Source of the DNA: Membranipora membranacea | Lineage: Eukaryota; Bryozoa; Gymnolaemata; Cheilostomatida; Membraniporidae | Direction: 5' to 3' | DNA length: 64,000 nt | Assembly (NCBI GenBank): GCA_914767715.1 | Contig: OU612070.1 | Coordinates: 23,052,025-23,116,024, forward strand | Part shown: piece after piece, positions 24,459-36,872 of the stretch | How the letters are laid out: every line of letters starts with the position of its first letter | Numbering within the stretch: position 1 is the first letter of the stretch | Translations under genes and position numbers: made by a program | Notes under the pieces: generated by a model | What the model saw: only the letters and a program-made list of their open reading frames with translations | What the model was told of the DNA's origin: nothing | Database searches by the model: none

Positions 24459-27400
24459 CAACAAGGTGATTTATTTTATTGCTGGACGGTTTAGGCACAT
24501 TCCATCTCCCCCAACTAGAGGCAGCGGGCAGGAGGGCAAGAGTCTAGGTGCTCAGACTATATTATCATCAACATCGGCCTTCTCAATGGTTATGATGGTC
24601 AAACTGCTTGGAATTACGATGCCAACCCATCAACACCTACAATCATAAACAAACCACACCATGTCTATGCCTAAAATTCGTCTATATTTTTACAGTGAGA
24701 GGTTTTCACAGCTTACAAGGAAATCGTTCACAGACCAGTGTATCGGCATCTCAAGTCAATCTTAGATCACTAACTGGTGTGTGGAGAAGACATGCTAGGT
24801 TTTTAAGATATCTTCGGTGATTACCTATTCATTTATATTTGCTATTTTCTAGTCATAGTTGTTCACATTGATGTCTCATCTAATTTTACTGAAAATGAAT
24901 CGATTGTGTATTGTCAAAACTGTGTAGATGATGATGGATATTTAAAATAAAGCTTGATATACTTTTCAAAATGAACAAGATGAATTCTAATGACGTTTAG
25001 ACAACACCTGAATGTTTGGCATTTCCTAATTTCATGTCAGATTGGTTGTGACACTACCTCTGCTATGATTTTATCTGCCGGCATCGTTGTAAAGTCTCAC
25101 TGAAGCTGTCAGGGTCATTGTATCTTACTACTATATGTTGTGTGAGGAGAAAAATCTACACCGAGTCACTCACGGTCAGCGCCTATTCATAGGATGTTGA
25201 CACTCTTACTCATGGCCACTTCATTTGGTATAAAAACAAATTTCATTGTGAAGGCTTTCAAATCTTAGAATATTAAAGCTTATGTCATTTGAAATGCTTG
25301 GGTGAAATGCTAATTAGTTTTCATAATTTTCTCCATTGTGTATTTTATATTACTGTATAGCAGTAGAAATCGTGCTTAGTTACAATGTTTTAGGGCTCTG
25401 CGGTAGTGTTAGTAAGCTATGTCCTAGGTTACTGATATTTACAAGCGTAGCTGCTAGGCTTGGCTTTAGGTCCGTTTATATGCATGTAATTTGACTAGGT
25501 CTCTTTGTTCAGTGATTGTTTCAAAGTTGTGGATTTGAGCATGAAAGGTTTTTCGACAACTTCTATCAAATACAAAAGTTACAATATGCTGCCAGCGACG
25601 CGATGTCGCTGCCTTTTGTCATTGCCCCGGGGTGATGGTGATAGAGCTGCCATGTTTCCCACACCTGGGAGATTTGTGAAACACTGTGCTTATTTAAATA
25701 TGATCAGAAATGTGAAGCCTTTCAATTTCCACATTTCCAGCTAGCCTCATCTAATATGTACATCAGTCAGTCAACCACATGCTGCACGTCATTAAAATTT
25801 TATGAATTCAACCAGATTAGTAAACACTAGAGTGAATTTCATCTTTTTGCAATTTCACAATCAGTTTTCTCTCTCCTCTCCTTATAAAGTTCTTTTTATG
25901 GAAACGTAATTCTTGCTAGTTGAAGAACTGCATAAGAATAAGGAAAAGGTGAAACTGGTGGTGATGAATTTGTCATGAGGGCATTCAGCGAGTTTACATG
26001 CTGTGATGGTTGTGTTGTGAGTATATGTTATACCCGTGACGTAAGTTTACAGCAGCAAGCTACCATAGGGTACCTCTGCAGTTCCTTTTTCCACTGTAAT
26101 TCTCAAGAGAAACCTGTGTGTTTTAAGTCACCAAACATAATTTTATTTACAGTGATCCCAATAAATGGTAACATGGTTCCATGGTAAGTTTATCGAGCCC
26201 GTCGCACACAAAATAAACGAAATTAAATTTATGGCAGGTCTGATTTTTGTGCATCTGTTATATGACATGTATGTTGTAGATAATCTGAGCATACATTGCG
26301 TTCAAATTCAAACTAATTTAAATAGTATAATAGCATTTTGTTTGAACATCAAATTTCAATAGAGGAAGCATAATGGCCCTGTGTATCGACCTGGTATATA
26401 ACAATGTTTTCATATGGCAGATTTTTATTTCTGCCTAAATAATTGATGGGATCGGTTGCTGCTGTTTGTTCCTCCTCAGAACTGGACTATTTTTGGAATG
26501 GTTTGTCACCGCAGCATATAATCCGGTTTTAATTACCGCTACAGCCTTAGGCACCTGGATAAAGGGGTCTTCTGATGTCATCGATGGTAATACTTTGTAA
26601 ACATTTTTTAAACAGCGGAAAAGACACATCAAATTTTCAATTTGTATTTTGGTTTTCAGTACACTAATTTCGCGCTTATTTTCCAAGTTAGTGTGAACAA
26701 ATTTTCAATTAAATTCTCTGTGGATATAAAATTTCTGAAGGTTAGTTTCTTCTAAATTACATCAGTTGATTAACCTTGAATTTAAAAACTCGAAATGTTC
26801 TTGATGCAACATGTTATAATCAGCGGATAGAATGCTGCTGCTACAAAGCAAACTTGCTACATCAACTTCTGGTTAGCTGTGACTAGGCGCATTTTCCTGA
26901 CTGTCTTGTGAAATTGCACCCAGTCCCGGCCTGCCTTCTAGTTGCAATATCAGCCTTCACTTTAGTTAGCTGCCAAATGGACTGGAGCACAACTTAATTA
27001 CACAACACAAAAAACTAGGAAGTTGGCTGGGAGGATCGGCTACGGTGAGTGATAACATCTCATTCTAAATTTCAGATTATATATTAGCAATTTCAATATT
27101 ATCTATATATTGTGCAGTTGTGGGTATAAATGACATACTTACCCTCTTTCCATTTGCTCCCAATGACTGTACTGTATTTAGAGGGGATCCGAGTCTCTGT
27201 TGGCTTGCTGCCAGCTGTCGTGTTGAGCCCATAGACTTAACATACTAAGACATGGTTGAGCCTTAAGCCCAGAGTCCCAAGTCTGCTGTTTGTTTGAGAT
27301 TTCCGAAACTCCCTGGCTGCGCTGGTTAATTATTTGGACTTGCCTTTCCATGCAATGCATGTATGGTTCTTTCATCTTCGTTACTGTAGTTTTTAGCCCC

Positions 27401-28764
27401 CATTATTGCAGTAATTTATGATTTATTTAGTCATCACATTACATACATGTGGCGAGTTCACTTGTGTGTTGCGGGTAGAGACATGTTTAGAGGAATCTTA
27501 TCCACATTTTGACACTTTCTTATCACAGACCTTCAAGGCGATTACCCCTTTTTTTTCATCACTCTCAGTAGTCTCTTTTGACAAACATTGTTGGTGTCCA
27601 CCGGCCTGCACTGTCAGCAGGTAGAGCTTATCGTGCAATAAATATTTCAGCCTTTTATGAAACACCAATCATCAGAGACTACCTTTTTTTCTTGAACAAA
27701 TTGTTTCAGATTTTGTTTTCTATACTGATGTTTACAGCAGTATAGACAAAGGAAGGATACAGGATGTAAAAATCCTTTGTTACTATTTGAATTTTTTTAT
27801 CATACACATGTATAGAGACCTAACACTCCCAGGAGTTAAATACTATAGGACTCAACTATTCAGCTGGGGCGATATGTTTGCAGCTAGTTGACATAATCGA
27901 GGAGTTTTTTTGCTTCTTATTGCTTACAGCTGCCGACAGCGGCGACTATGTCAGCAGCGTATGAAGCGGTTTATTTTCCTGAGCCTCTCACAAGCTCCTA
28001 ATTAATTTTGTGTCAAGAATAAGAGGTACATTTTGTTGGAAATAATTAAACTGTGCTTCCATAATGGGTTTCTATCAACATTGTTGATAAAGTTTCATGT
28101 TAGAGACTGTACTAATATAAATCCACACAATTTTGTGTATACACTCCAAACTTCAAATCTAATCAAAGCCATTTAGTTTACACGTAGCTTAGCAACGTCA
28201 CAATGGTTGACATTTTGAAAGCTTCGATAACCTCTGCAAGCCAATTTCCTAAGTTTGTATGCCTTGCCAAATAATAATCTTAGGTCTCTACACTTGAACA
28301 AAGACCTGTATGAAGCAAGAACATTTTACTTTGGTTTACATATACTTAGTAGAAATAAATCCATATCTAATCCACAGCCAAACCATTTTACTACAAAAGA
28401 ATTAGCGATGTAGATTTCTGACTTTGCAAAGATGGTAGAGAAATTTAATTTCCAGGCATATCCTTCTACAATCGATTATTGGAGATACCGAAATCCTGCT
28501 CTGGAAAAAATCATTAATAAAAGTGGTAGTCTATTATCACCCTGCATTATTTAAAGAATATTAAAAGTCAGCAGCCAAACAATGGATGAGTGATAAGATT
28601 TATGTTGGTGAAATTAACATCATATCCACACCGGAATTCGTTGAACACTTCATCATTGCGAAGGAAAAACTAATAGCCACCACCTAAAAAAACAATCACC
28701 GGATTCGATGACCTTTAGACTTCATCAAAAGCGTGTTGACAAAATTTAAATAGGCAATCAATTC
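24459..28764. other. Intergenic, 3' flanks of two convergent genes
   Basis: The Rieske gene ends at 24458 (+) and the first GPCR ends at 28765 (-). The 3' UTRs should lie at either end. Small open frames occur near 25505, 25975 and 27180-27375, but none has family resemblance or a convincing exon boundary. No RNA gene or clear repeat was recognised. Confidence 0.45.
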
Positions 28765-31474
28765 TCATGTACCACATCTTCGTCTACACTTTGAGAGCAA
28801 CTCAAACAGTGCTTTCCTGTGCGAGTTATTCATTAAAGCGTACAGCAAAACGTTAAACGCTGAATTCAGATACATTAGTGTCACTGTGATCTTGTATACA
28901 TATGCGTATACCATACCGGGTTTATCTATTATATAGAGTAATATCATTGGTGACCAGCAAACCCACATAACAACATAAATAGTTATCATGTTTGCTATAG
29001 CTAGGCAGTGTCTCTTCCAGTTTGGTCTACGTAATCGCGCGACGAACGTTGCTGACCTAACCCTAATGTTTGCAGGACTTAGGCGACGCAGAAATGACCT
29101 ACTTCTTCGTCGATGAGTAGGTAACTCAGGTAAGTCATCAGGGGTTTGATCTACAATGGATAGATATATACATCATCAAACCAATGTACTCCCTGCATTG
29201 ATCAAACTATCCTCACATATTTTTGACAACAATATAAGCTCATACCATGCAAGCTGCGTGAGTTGTCTTTTCAGGAAAAAGAGGCAGACAACTCGTTTCA
29301 AATTACCTTCAGTTTTCTTATGCTGATTTATTCCAGTTTGTGAAAATAGCGAGCAAATAATGCACTTACCCTTATTTGGGGTAAGATCTACTGGAGAATC
29401 TTTTATATTTTCTGTTGCACAACCAGCTGGCTCCTGTATAGATGATATCAGTCCCCTGTCTTCCGAGATACGATGTCTGGAATCTGGAAAACAATAACAT
29501 GAATAGAAAAATCAATGTGAAAGACATTAGTCATAGATTTAGTCTAGGAGAGAGTTTGACTGCTTCTTGTGGTGCTTACTTATGTTGATGATAGCCTGTC
29601 TTGACAAGGTTTGTCAAGACAGGCTATGTTAATGAATGATTTTAATGGAATGATACCTCGCTTAGACATTTCCATTTTCTCCTCATCAATGTTGGTTTCT
29701 AGCTGGTTGCCATTTTCATCATGGTCGACAAAATCCATCTCAGATTCAGAATCAGAGTGTTGCTCTGGGACATGACGGAAGTTGTCTGCCCCATCTGGTC
29801 TAATTTGCTCATAATGCTGTGAAACTTCCACACCGCTGTCAATAGCCTCCAGTTTGACAGAATTCTGCTCCATAACACTCTGTCGCTTCAACCGCTTTGT
29901 CGGCTTTTGTGGACTCGTCTCATACAGTTTTTTTCTCACTCTTATCAGCTTATGAACAATCCCTATGTAAGCCACACCAGTAACTATTGATACTGGAAGA
30001 AAGACGAGAAGAGCTAGAATGAGAAGTGTGTAGATATAGTTTTTATAGCAGTAGGCCTTCACTAAACAGACGCCAAATTTTTCATTGTAGCCGAGTAACG
30101 CCAGTCCTCCTGCTTCTGGAATGACAACTGCCACTATCATCAGCCAGACCCATGTCTGCAAATACACATACAATTATATAAAACAACGGAACACAATACT
30201 GTATACAAGCAAAGTGATCAAAGGGATGACCACTTGCGTTATGAAAAGTAACACATCATATTAGTGTATTGAGGGTGAGTTCTGAATCTAGGACTTTCGG
30301 CTAGGGAACTGGTAATGCCAATGTGTATGTCTTGTTCGGAGCTAACACACGCAAGTAAGTCTGAGTCTATTGCCTTCAACTGATGGCTATCTGGAGACTG
30401 ATTCAAAGAACTTTCATACCGCCGGTCCGCAAACCGAAGCATGCAGGACCAATTAAAATAAAAAATTGAAAGTCAGAAATGCTGAGTAGCTAAATGACCT
30501 GGCTTAGATGCTGAGCAAGGCTCGGTGTCTCACTTGGATAACTATTAAAAGTTTGATAAGCTTGTCATGACTGGCTACCAAAAGAAATATTCAATTCCCG
30601 CGTCAAACAAAGCTGCTATCTAGTGAGACTCTTACCACTACAATACTTAGTGCCGTGTTCCTTTTAGTGTATAGTTTATCATAGATGACCCTTCCTTTGA
30701 CTATTAGAATGTATCTGTTGAAGGCTATCATCATCATAGAAACTAGGGTTGCGGCATTATTCTTGAGTATTAGCACACCTGTTGCGATAGTTGAAAACTA
30801 AGCGATAATGATAATGAGGAAAGATTTTGGAGGAAAACCAGACATTTTCCTCTTATTTTTTTTTCTTTTCACTTCTGTCTTTTTTGAGACTTCAGCGTTT
30901 TCGGGCCATGATTGAACGCAGATTAGATCTGATCTTGATTCCTGAAGATTGGTCATTCGTTTAGTACCTTAAATTTTGACTTATTTGAATGCATGAGCAT
31001 GATGCTCTATGGTATAAATGTGAGCTTAGAGATGCAAGTTACATAAAGCCAGTAGCATAATACATCACAGACAGAGTCGATGCTCGAAATAAATGAAGAT
31101 GACAAAGCAGCATAATGCAGATTCGTTTACCCACCTATAGCTTTGCACAGAGCATCTGGAATATTCTCTCTGCCAGCCTTTCCAACTAGTAGCTGAGACA
31201 CTGACACTGGGATAAGAAGGCATACAAACAGGTCCGTGACTGCCAGGTGACCAATATACACATTAGGAATAGTTTGTAGCGACTTGTTTTTAGCTATTAC
31301 CACAAGCGATAAGATGTTACCCATAATGCCGAGTAGGCATATCGCCATCTGTACAGATGCAAAGATGTAAACTTGATACGGTTTGAGTGTGTCTCTTATG
31401 ACGGCGTCTGAGGGTCTTGTGATGTTTTTGCCGAAGAATTCACAGGAGTCAGAATTATTTGTGATATAATCCAT
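28765..31474 (-). CDS. Rhodopsin-like GPCR A (melatonin/moody-like)
   Basis: Five exons on the minus strand: 31474-31135, 30778-30636, 30155-29657, 29483-29370 and 29150-28765. Phases are consistent, giving 493 residues. The N-terminus has NxS/T glycosylation sites (NNS, NIT). Seven-helix marks are GN in TM1 (GIMGNILSLVVI), LAVTD in TM2, NRY (for DRY) after TM3, CWSP in TM6 and NVLLY (for NPxxY) in TM7. Cysteines before TM3 (LCKAIG) and in loop 2 (GVCLV) fit the conserved disulphide. The stretch NRYILIV...YDKLYTKRN recalls melatonin and moody/Tre1/GPR84-like receptors; the ligand is unknown. Intracellular loop 3 is unusually long (about 190 residues), with an acidic Ser/Asp/Glu patch and an Arg-rich end. 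It is a tandem paralogue of the receptor at 32659-36872. Confidence 0.9.
29584..29634. repeat. 17-bp perfect hairpin beside a splice donor, 6/7 flanking repeats
   Basis: Left arm ATAGCCTGTCTTGACAA (29591-29607), loop GGT, exact reverse complement to 29627. Flanks are GTTGATG (29584-29590) and GTTAATG (29628-29634), which differ at one base. It is in the intron just downstream (in transcript sense) of the GPCR A donor at 29656. Its ends differ from the CAGGG family. Confidence 0.7.
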
Positions 31475-32658
31475 CGTGGATGCAGCGATCTCTGTAATTG
31501 CTTGATCTGATTGTGATCACATCTGCGGTCACATGGTTCAAAGCTGGTGTGTGTTATAATTATACATACTCCGTCTCAGAAAGCGTGACTAACGTGGTGT
31601 AACCTATGCCAATTCCAAACTCAGCTGGATATGTCTGTAAATTTTAACCACCACCTTTTCGATTGTAGTGATGATTAAAGGTTAAAGTCTGTTCACTTCC
31701 TTTGCACGATGATGATCTCGTATGTTACTGGAATGATTTAAGAAATAAGTATTTCAGTTGTAGCGTTTAGGTAGACTTAAAGAGTGTTTGTATGATGAGC
31801 AGTCAGAATTTATGTTGAATAGTTGTTGAATATGTAATGTGTGATATATTGCACTTGCATATTTACCACAACCAGATGTGTTTATAATTTAATAGCTATG
31901 ATAGAGTATTACTTTGCCCTGACCTCAAGCTAGACTACACAAGATAGTAACACTGGGTACTAGATGTCAATTGTTACACGAAAAGATAAATCGCTGGCAG
32001 TGCCAAAGCATTGAGATAAAACCTTAGCAAGGACAAGTAATAATGGCATATCTTATCTTATTCTAAACACCAAGAAGTTGTGTTACAAGGTGTTGTGATT
32101 TGCACAGCGGCAATCTAGCAAAGGATGCCATGTAGCAACCATGTTTGTTTTATGATTCTGATTTGCTTAAATAATCATAACATAGTACATTTTACATGGG
32201 ATATTTTCTCTATGAATATATTTACATCTCGTAAAATATTGATAGCAAATTATTAATATTCTGTTACCTGAATAGATGAATAACTGTGAAAGTGTTCCAG
32301 GAAAATATAAAGCACACAAAGTAGAACCCTGCGCTGTCATAGCTTGAATTTTAGAATTAGGAAAGGACATCAACATTCAACACCTACGCTATGCGTTCGG
32401 AGCTTACTCATGAGATACAGTGCAGTTAGCGATAATGGATATTCACAATGCAGGGTTACATAACTCTATAATTGTCGATGGCATGTCATCTCACATGACG
32501 TTGTGACCATGACTCCAAACTGCCTGATGTGACAAAGGAGTCTGTAACTCATTGATGTGACTTACTGCAAAGCCTAAAAGGGTTGTAATTAATGGCACAA
32601 TAAAACAGCTATTCGTAAAAATAGTTTAACCATTTTCTCCTGTTCTGAGGACAGGGTA
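31475..32658. other. Spacer between the two GPCR genes
   Basis: This 1.2-kb gap must hold the 3' UTR of the upstream receptor (stop at 32659) and the promoter/5' UTR of the downstream one (ATG at 31474), both read on the minus strand. A mini-palindrome with 7-bp repeats lies at 32527-32561. Nothing coding was recognised. Confidence 0.5.
32527..32561. repeat. Mini-palindrome with 7-bp direct repeats (copy 5)
   Basis: ATGTGAC at 32527-32533 and again at 32555-32561 flank a 21-bp insert (32534-32554) that begins AAAGGAGT and ends ACTCATTG. It is a slightly mutated version of the CAAGGAGT...ACTCCTTG copy at 35531. The flanking repeats are identical. Confidence 0.75.
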
Positions 32659-34018
32659 TTACGATGACTTCTTTGAGCGACAGCATGATGTAAACAGGTT
32701 TTTGTAAGCTTTTCTCTGAGTCTGGTTCATTATACCGTATATCAGCACATTGAAGGCAGTGTTGAGGTAAATAAAAGTCATCTCGATATGATAAACAAAG
32801 GCCGGAAACTTCCCTTTAATATCTATAAAAAACTGTATGAGTAATGGAGACCAGCAGATGATTAGAGCGACGTATATGATGATGATGTTAGCTATCGCCA
32901 GGCTATCCTTCCGCCATTTTTGTCTGAGTTTGGACTTCTTGCTCACAAGACGTTGGAATGATTTCCTCTCTGCAAAAACAGGATTAATATGATGTATTGT
33001 TTCACATTATTACTGCATATTGGCTGTAATGATAAACCAAAAAGCTGGCATATATTTATTGCCTAATACTCAGTGTGAAAAGTAGTGGTATGATATCTGA
33101 ATTTAGTCCAATCACTCCACTGTCTTGCTGAACATATTAACAAAAAAAGTAAGTAGACGCCTTGATCGTGTATTACATGTATGACTATTCCGATCACTAT
33201 AGCTAAATTTAGGGGGGGGGGGCAGCTCTGAATATACATAAAAATCCATCTGACTCATCACGTTACCCCGTTCCAATCACTACAATGAAAGTAATTACCA
33301 GAGAGAAATTATATAATGCAAGCATATTGTATAACTCGGACAAAACTTGACAAAACTTATACATACATTATAAGTTTACAGTTCAAGCATTAAGTAAAGC
33401 TTGAGATTGAAATTGAAACATGGACTCTATTATTTGTTGTGGACGTACCTTTATTGTCGTTGCTGTCTACAGATTGCTCATTAGATTCTCGTTCTCCGGT
33501 TGTGGAAGGATCGACGGTAAGTTTGATACCGCCCCCACAATTGCTGAGTCTGCTTAGTTTTTTATTGAAATCATGCTTCTCCAGATTCCTTCTAACTTCC
33601 CTCAGTTTCATAATGATTTTAGTGTATGACACTCCTATTACGATGGTTGTTGGTAGGAATATAGCAACGGTTACAATTCCGCACACATAAACATAGTTGG
33701 TAAAGCAATAGGATATTATAAAGCAGGTTCCCATCTTCTCATTGTATCCGAAATATCCAAAACCTGCTTCCGAAAGTCCGACGACGATGAAACCAATCCA
33801 GAGCCAGATCTACAAATATGACCACGCAATTTCATATACTACGGCACCTCATGGCTACTATTATATAGTAGGACAACAAGACTCCACTTACAACATGTGT
33901 ATCTCTAATCGTTAGAGTTAATTCAGTATGGGTACCTAACATTTGCCCACCCCTATTTAACAAAAATTTACAAGCCAAATGAATTAATTCACTCTCTATC
34001 GATTAGAGATATACATGC

Positions 34019-34050
<32 letters not shown>

Positions 34051-36872
34051 ATATATAGTATATAGTATATGAGGAGATTAGTGTGACATTTATATACTGA
34101 GGGATATTCGTTGAATAGGATGATCCATAGACCTATTGTTAAGTCAATGGGATGAGCTGATACATAGTTAGAACAAGTTTGTTCCCTCTGTGGTGGCCGA
34201 GAGATATTGCAAAAGTCAGGTATTGAAGCTCCGCGCCAGAGTACAAACTAATTGAACTTTCCAATATTTTTCACACTTTAGGGGATTTCCCCCAAACTCA
34301 AAGGGAATTCCCTTGGAAAGTGCTAATGCGTATGGGATAGGTGTCCAAAGATGTCTTCTCTTGTTCACATCGGACTAGTTTCTATATTTTTATCACAATC
34401 TGTACAGGGGTTTATTCTTGGTCCCTCTACAATATCCCTCCGCCACCACAGAGGGAAAAAACTTGTTCTAATAGATAGTATAGGAGTGTGGGCCAATATA
34501 CTTACAAGGATAAGACTTAGAGTAACTTTAAACTTAGTGTATATTTTATCGTAGGCCTCTCTGCCTCGCACCATCAGAATGTATCTGTTAACTGCGATGA
34601 GCATCATAGAGCAAAGAGCAGCTGCCATATTCATAGCCATAAAATATCCTGAAATATACATAAAGAAGGTTTATCATTCATTGTCTACAATATATAAATG
34701 ATGCGTCACTAACTCAAGGGCAACATATTTCCTTGTCTGTTTCTTCCACTCCTTGTCTGAATGCTTAATCAGATATCATATGATTAGAAGGAGTTTTTGG
34801 CACTTTGCTGTCTTTGTTTGATATTGCAGTTTCACATCACAATAGTCTGACCAATCTGGCGCAGAGACCAAGTGTTTGAATTGATGATAATTTGCTACCA
34901 ACATCCCGACGGAGCTCAGAATTAGGAAGTAGAATATCACATCATATCAGCCTTGGTTATTGACTAGCTGGTTATTAACCTTCACCATGAAAATGAACCA
35001 ATGAGTCTGGATCGAGAACACATATTATATTGAATCTTTTATAAAATGATGTGGCCACAATGTAATGTTGCTATAAGTTACAATGACATCATTTTTTGCA
35101 TTACGAAACTGCATAAACTTATGGTAAAATATTCGTAAAAATTTAATTATGGTTAAATTCGAGGAAGTTTGTGCTGTTCCTCTCACCCATGGCTACTCCA
35201 AACTCACTCATATAGTAATTCCCCTTTTGGAAAATTAATAACCTTCAACCCCTGTGCTTAGCTTTCTGCCAAAATATGTAGCTTTGCTAATATATTCTCG
35301 ACATTTCAATTTCATCCTGATGTCATTTTTTTAATATGATTGATTGATTGGTTTATTAGTCACTCACACACAAGTATGTTGCGAAATTTGTTGTTTGATA
35401 AACTGCTGTTCACATAGAACATATGTGAACAGCAGTAATATGAACCTTTGTAAACTTATGGCCACTTATGATGAACTATTCGCAAATTTAATTTGGTTAA
35501 ATTTGAGGAAGTTTGTGATGATCCTCTCACCAAGGAGTCTCTAACTCCTTGCTCTCACCCATGGCTAATCCCAATTCTTTCATATGCTAATTCCCCTTTT
35601 TAAAATTTAACAACCTTAAAACCCTGTGATTAGCTTCCTGCCAAAATATGTAGCTTTGCCAGTGTATTATCGTCATTGAGATTTCACTAACCTATAATCA
35701 ATTATAACCCAATTTCCACAGCACATGGCATAACACTTAATTTACCATGGATAAGTGTGATTCACACTATCATAAGTGAAGCCTGTGGTGGCTTGCATAG
35801 CTTTGTTTGTGTAATTTTTTTGCAAAACCAGCATGACAGTATGTTCAGGGAAAAGTTTTGGCAATCTGAAAATTTACAGATTCTGCATTTTTACAGAAGA
35901 ATGATCGATAAAAAATTTAGGTTGTCTTGTTACACAGAATTGAGATCCATTGCAAAACATATATTTCCAGCTAGTTGGCGAGCTAGTGTGATGAGCTGAG
36001 TAAGACGAGAGGTGGTATGGCATTTATCCAAATAGTTTTACACCATATTGAGTGCAACCTTATCTTGGCGGCCCCATTGTTTTTGTTTGACAACAACAAG
36101 AAAATACGGGGGCGCTGATAAAAGGCTATATTGAGTGTTAATTATCCTCAAAGATTACAGCGCAAACAAAACGTTGGAAAAAGTATGTGAACTCCGCTCT
36201 TTTCTTATCTCTTTTTCTGGCAAGAAGTAAATATGTAGATCCCACGTACTTGAACTAACATAATGCTAAGGAATCCCCATTAGACTGAGTATTGCTTGCA
36301 ATGAACTATATATAGCGTGCAGAAGTACCCAGCTTCCCCTGCTTGAGTACTATAGCTACTGTGTTTAGGACAACGGCAGCGCCAAAACATGAGAAACAGT
36401 AAAGAGATATGATTATTACACAACATCTTAGGTAACAAAATTTAGATCCAATGTTTACATGATTATGCACCCTGCAGTAAAACTAATACTAATGCAAATA
36501 ATACCTACCAACAATTTTGCAGATTATATCCGGTATACTGTGTGTGAACACTTGTGTTATCGATACTGGTATGAGCATACACGATATCAGATCCACCACC
36601 GCTAGATGTGCTATGTACAGATTCGGCACGGTTTTCAATTTCCGATCTCGACATATTACCACTAGGGACAATGTGTTTCCAAAAATCCCGATAAAGCAAA
36701 TTGACATCTGTACCAAGAAAATGATTTTAGCAGCTTCTGAACCGAGCTGATCAACAGTCTCTGAATCCTCAGGTCTCTCCAGCTCATGTCCATATATTCC
36801 ACAACCTTCTGGTAGCGGTGGAAGATCTAAAGAAGTGAAGTTTGATCTCACAGTAGTAGCGTTATAGTCCAT
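32659..36872 (-). CDS. Rhodopsin-like GPCR B (melatonin/moody-like), paralogue of A
   Basis: Four exons on the minus strand: 36872-36509, 34648-34506, 33809-33449 and 32969-32659. Phases agree, giving 392 residues. Intron 1 is 1.9 kb. Motifs: N-glycosylation sites near the N-terminus (NAT, NFT), GNTLSLVVI in TM1, LAVVD in TM2, NRY after TM3, CWSP in TM6 and NVLIY in TM7. As in receptor A, the Pro of NPxxY is replaced by Val. Cysteines before TM3 (ICKIVG) and in loop 2 (GTCFII) fit the usual disulphide. Exon 2 is exactly 143 nt in both receptors and has the same phases, which with about one-third visible identity shows tandem duplication. Loop 3 is shorter than in A because A has one more exon there. 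The C-tail ends in basic and Cys residues (CCRSKKSS). Ligand unknown. Confidence 0.92.
33894..34017. repeat. Small inverted-repeat element in GPCR B intron 2
   Basis: The left end CATGTGTATCTCTAATCG (33894) pairs with CGATTAGAGATATACATG at the right end (34017). Further pairing (TAATTCA/TGAATTA) continues inward. Total length is 124 bp with AT-rich content, so it looks like a MITE. An (AAT)n microsatellite follows directly. Confidence 0.65.
34168..34472. repeat. MITE-like element, 42-bp inverted ends, GPCR B intron 2
   Basis: The left arm at 34168-34209 (TTAGAACAAGTTTGTTCCCT...) is the reverse complement of 34430-34472 with about four mismatches. The whole unit is about 305 bp. The flanks TAG/TAG are too short to call a target duplication. 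It ends 33 bp from the splice donor of exon 34506-34648. Confidence 0.7.
35111..35688. repeat. Direct duplication in GPCR B intron 1
   Basis: About 200 bp at 35111-35312 recurs, diverged, at 35450-35688. Shared landmarks are TAAACTTATGG, GAGGAAGTTTGTG, CTCTCACCCATGGCTA and CCAAAATATGTAGCTTTGC. The second copy has an extra 28 bp at 35531-35558. A 14-bp-arm hairpin (35402-35436, ACTGCTGTTCACAT and its reverse complement) sits just before the second copy. Confidence 0.8.
35524..35558. repeat. Mini-palindrome with 7-bp direct repeats (copy 6), empty site known
   Basis: CTCTCAC at 35524-35530 and again at 35552-35558 flank a 21-bp insert, CAAGGAGT...ACTCCTTG. The paralogous stretch at 35180-35186 has a single CTCTCAC running directly into CCATGGCTA, which is exactly the empty site. 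This shows the palindrome arrived as an insertion with a 7-bp duplication of its target. Confidence 0.88.

Noticed and set aside
25505-26362. Several small plus-strand open frames after the Rieske gene
   Set aside because: Random-looking composition and frequent stops between them; probably 3' flank.
27178-27375. 65-codon minus-strand open frame
   Set aside because: No recognisable motif, no convincing splice sites and no neighbouring exon in phase.
33439-33690. Plus-strand open frame in the GPCR B region
   Set aside because: Antisense of a receptor exon with matching phase and TM motifs on the minus strand.
34020-34048. (AAT)n run as a functional element
   Set aside because: Simple microsatellite; similar simple runs occur at 4860, 13309 and 38565.
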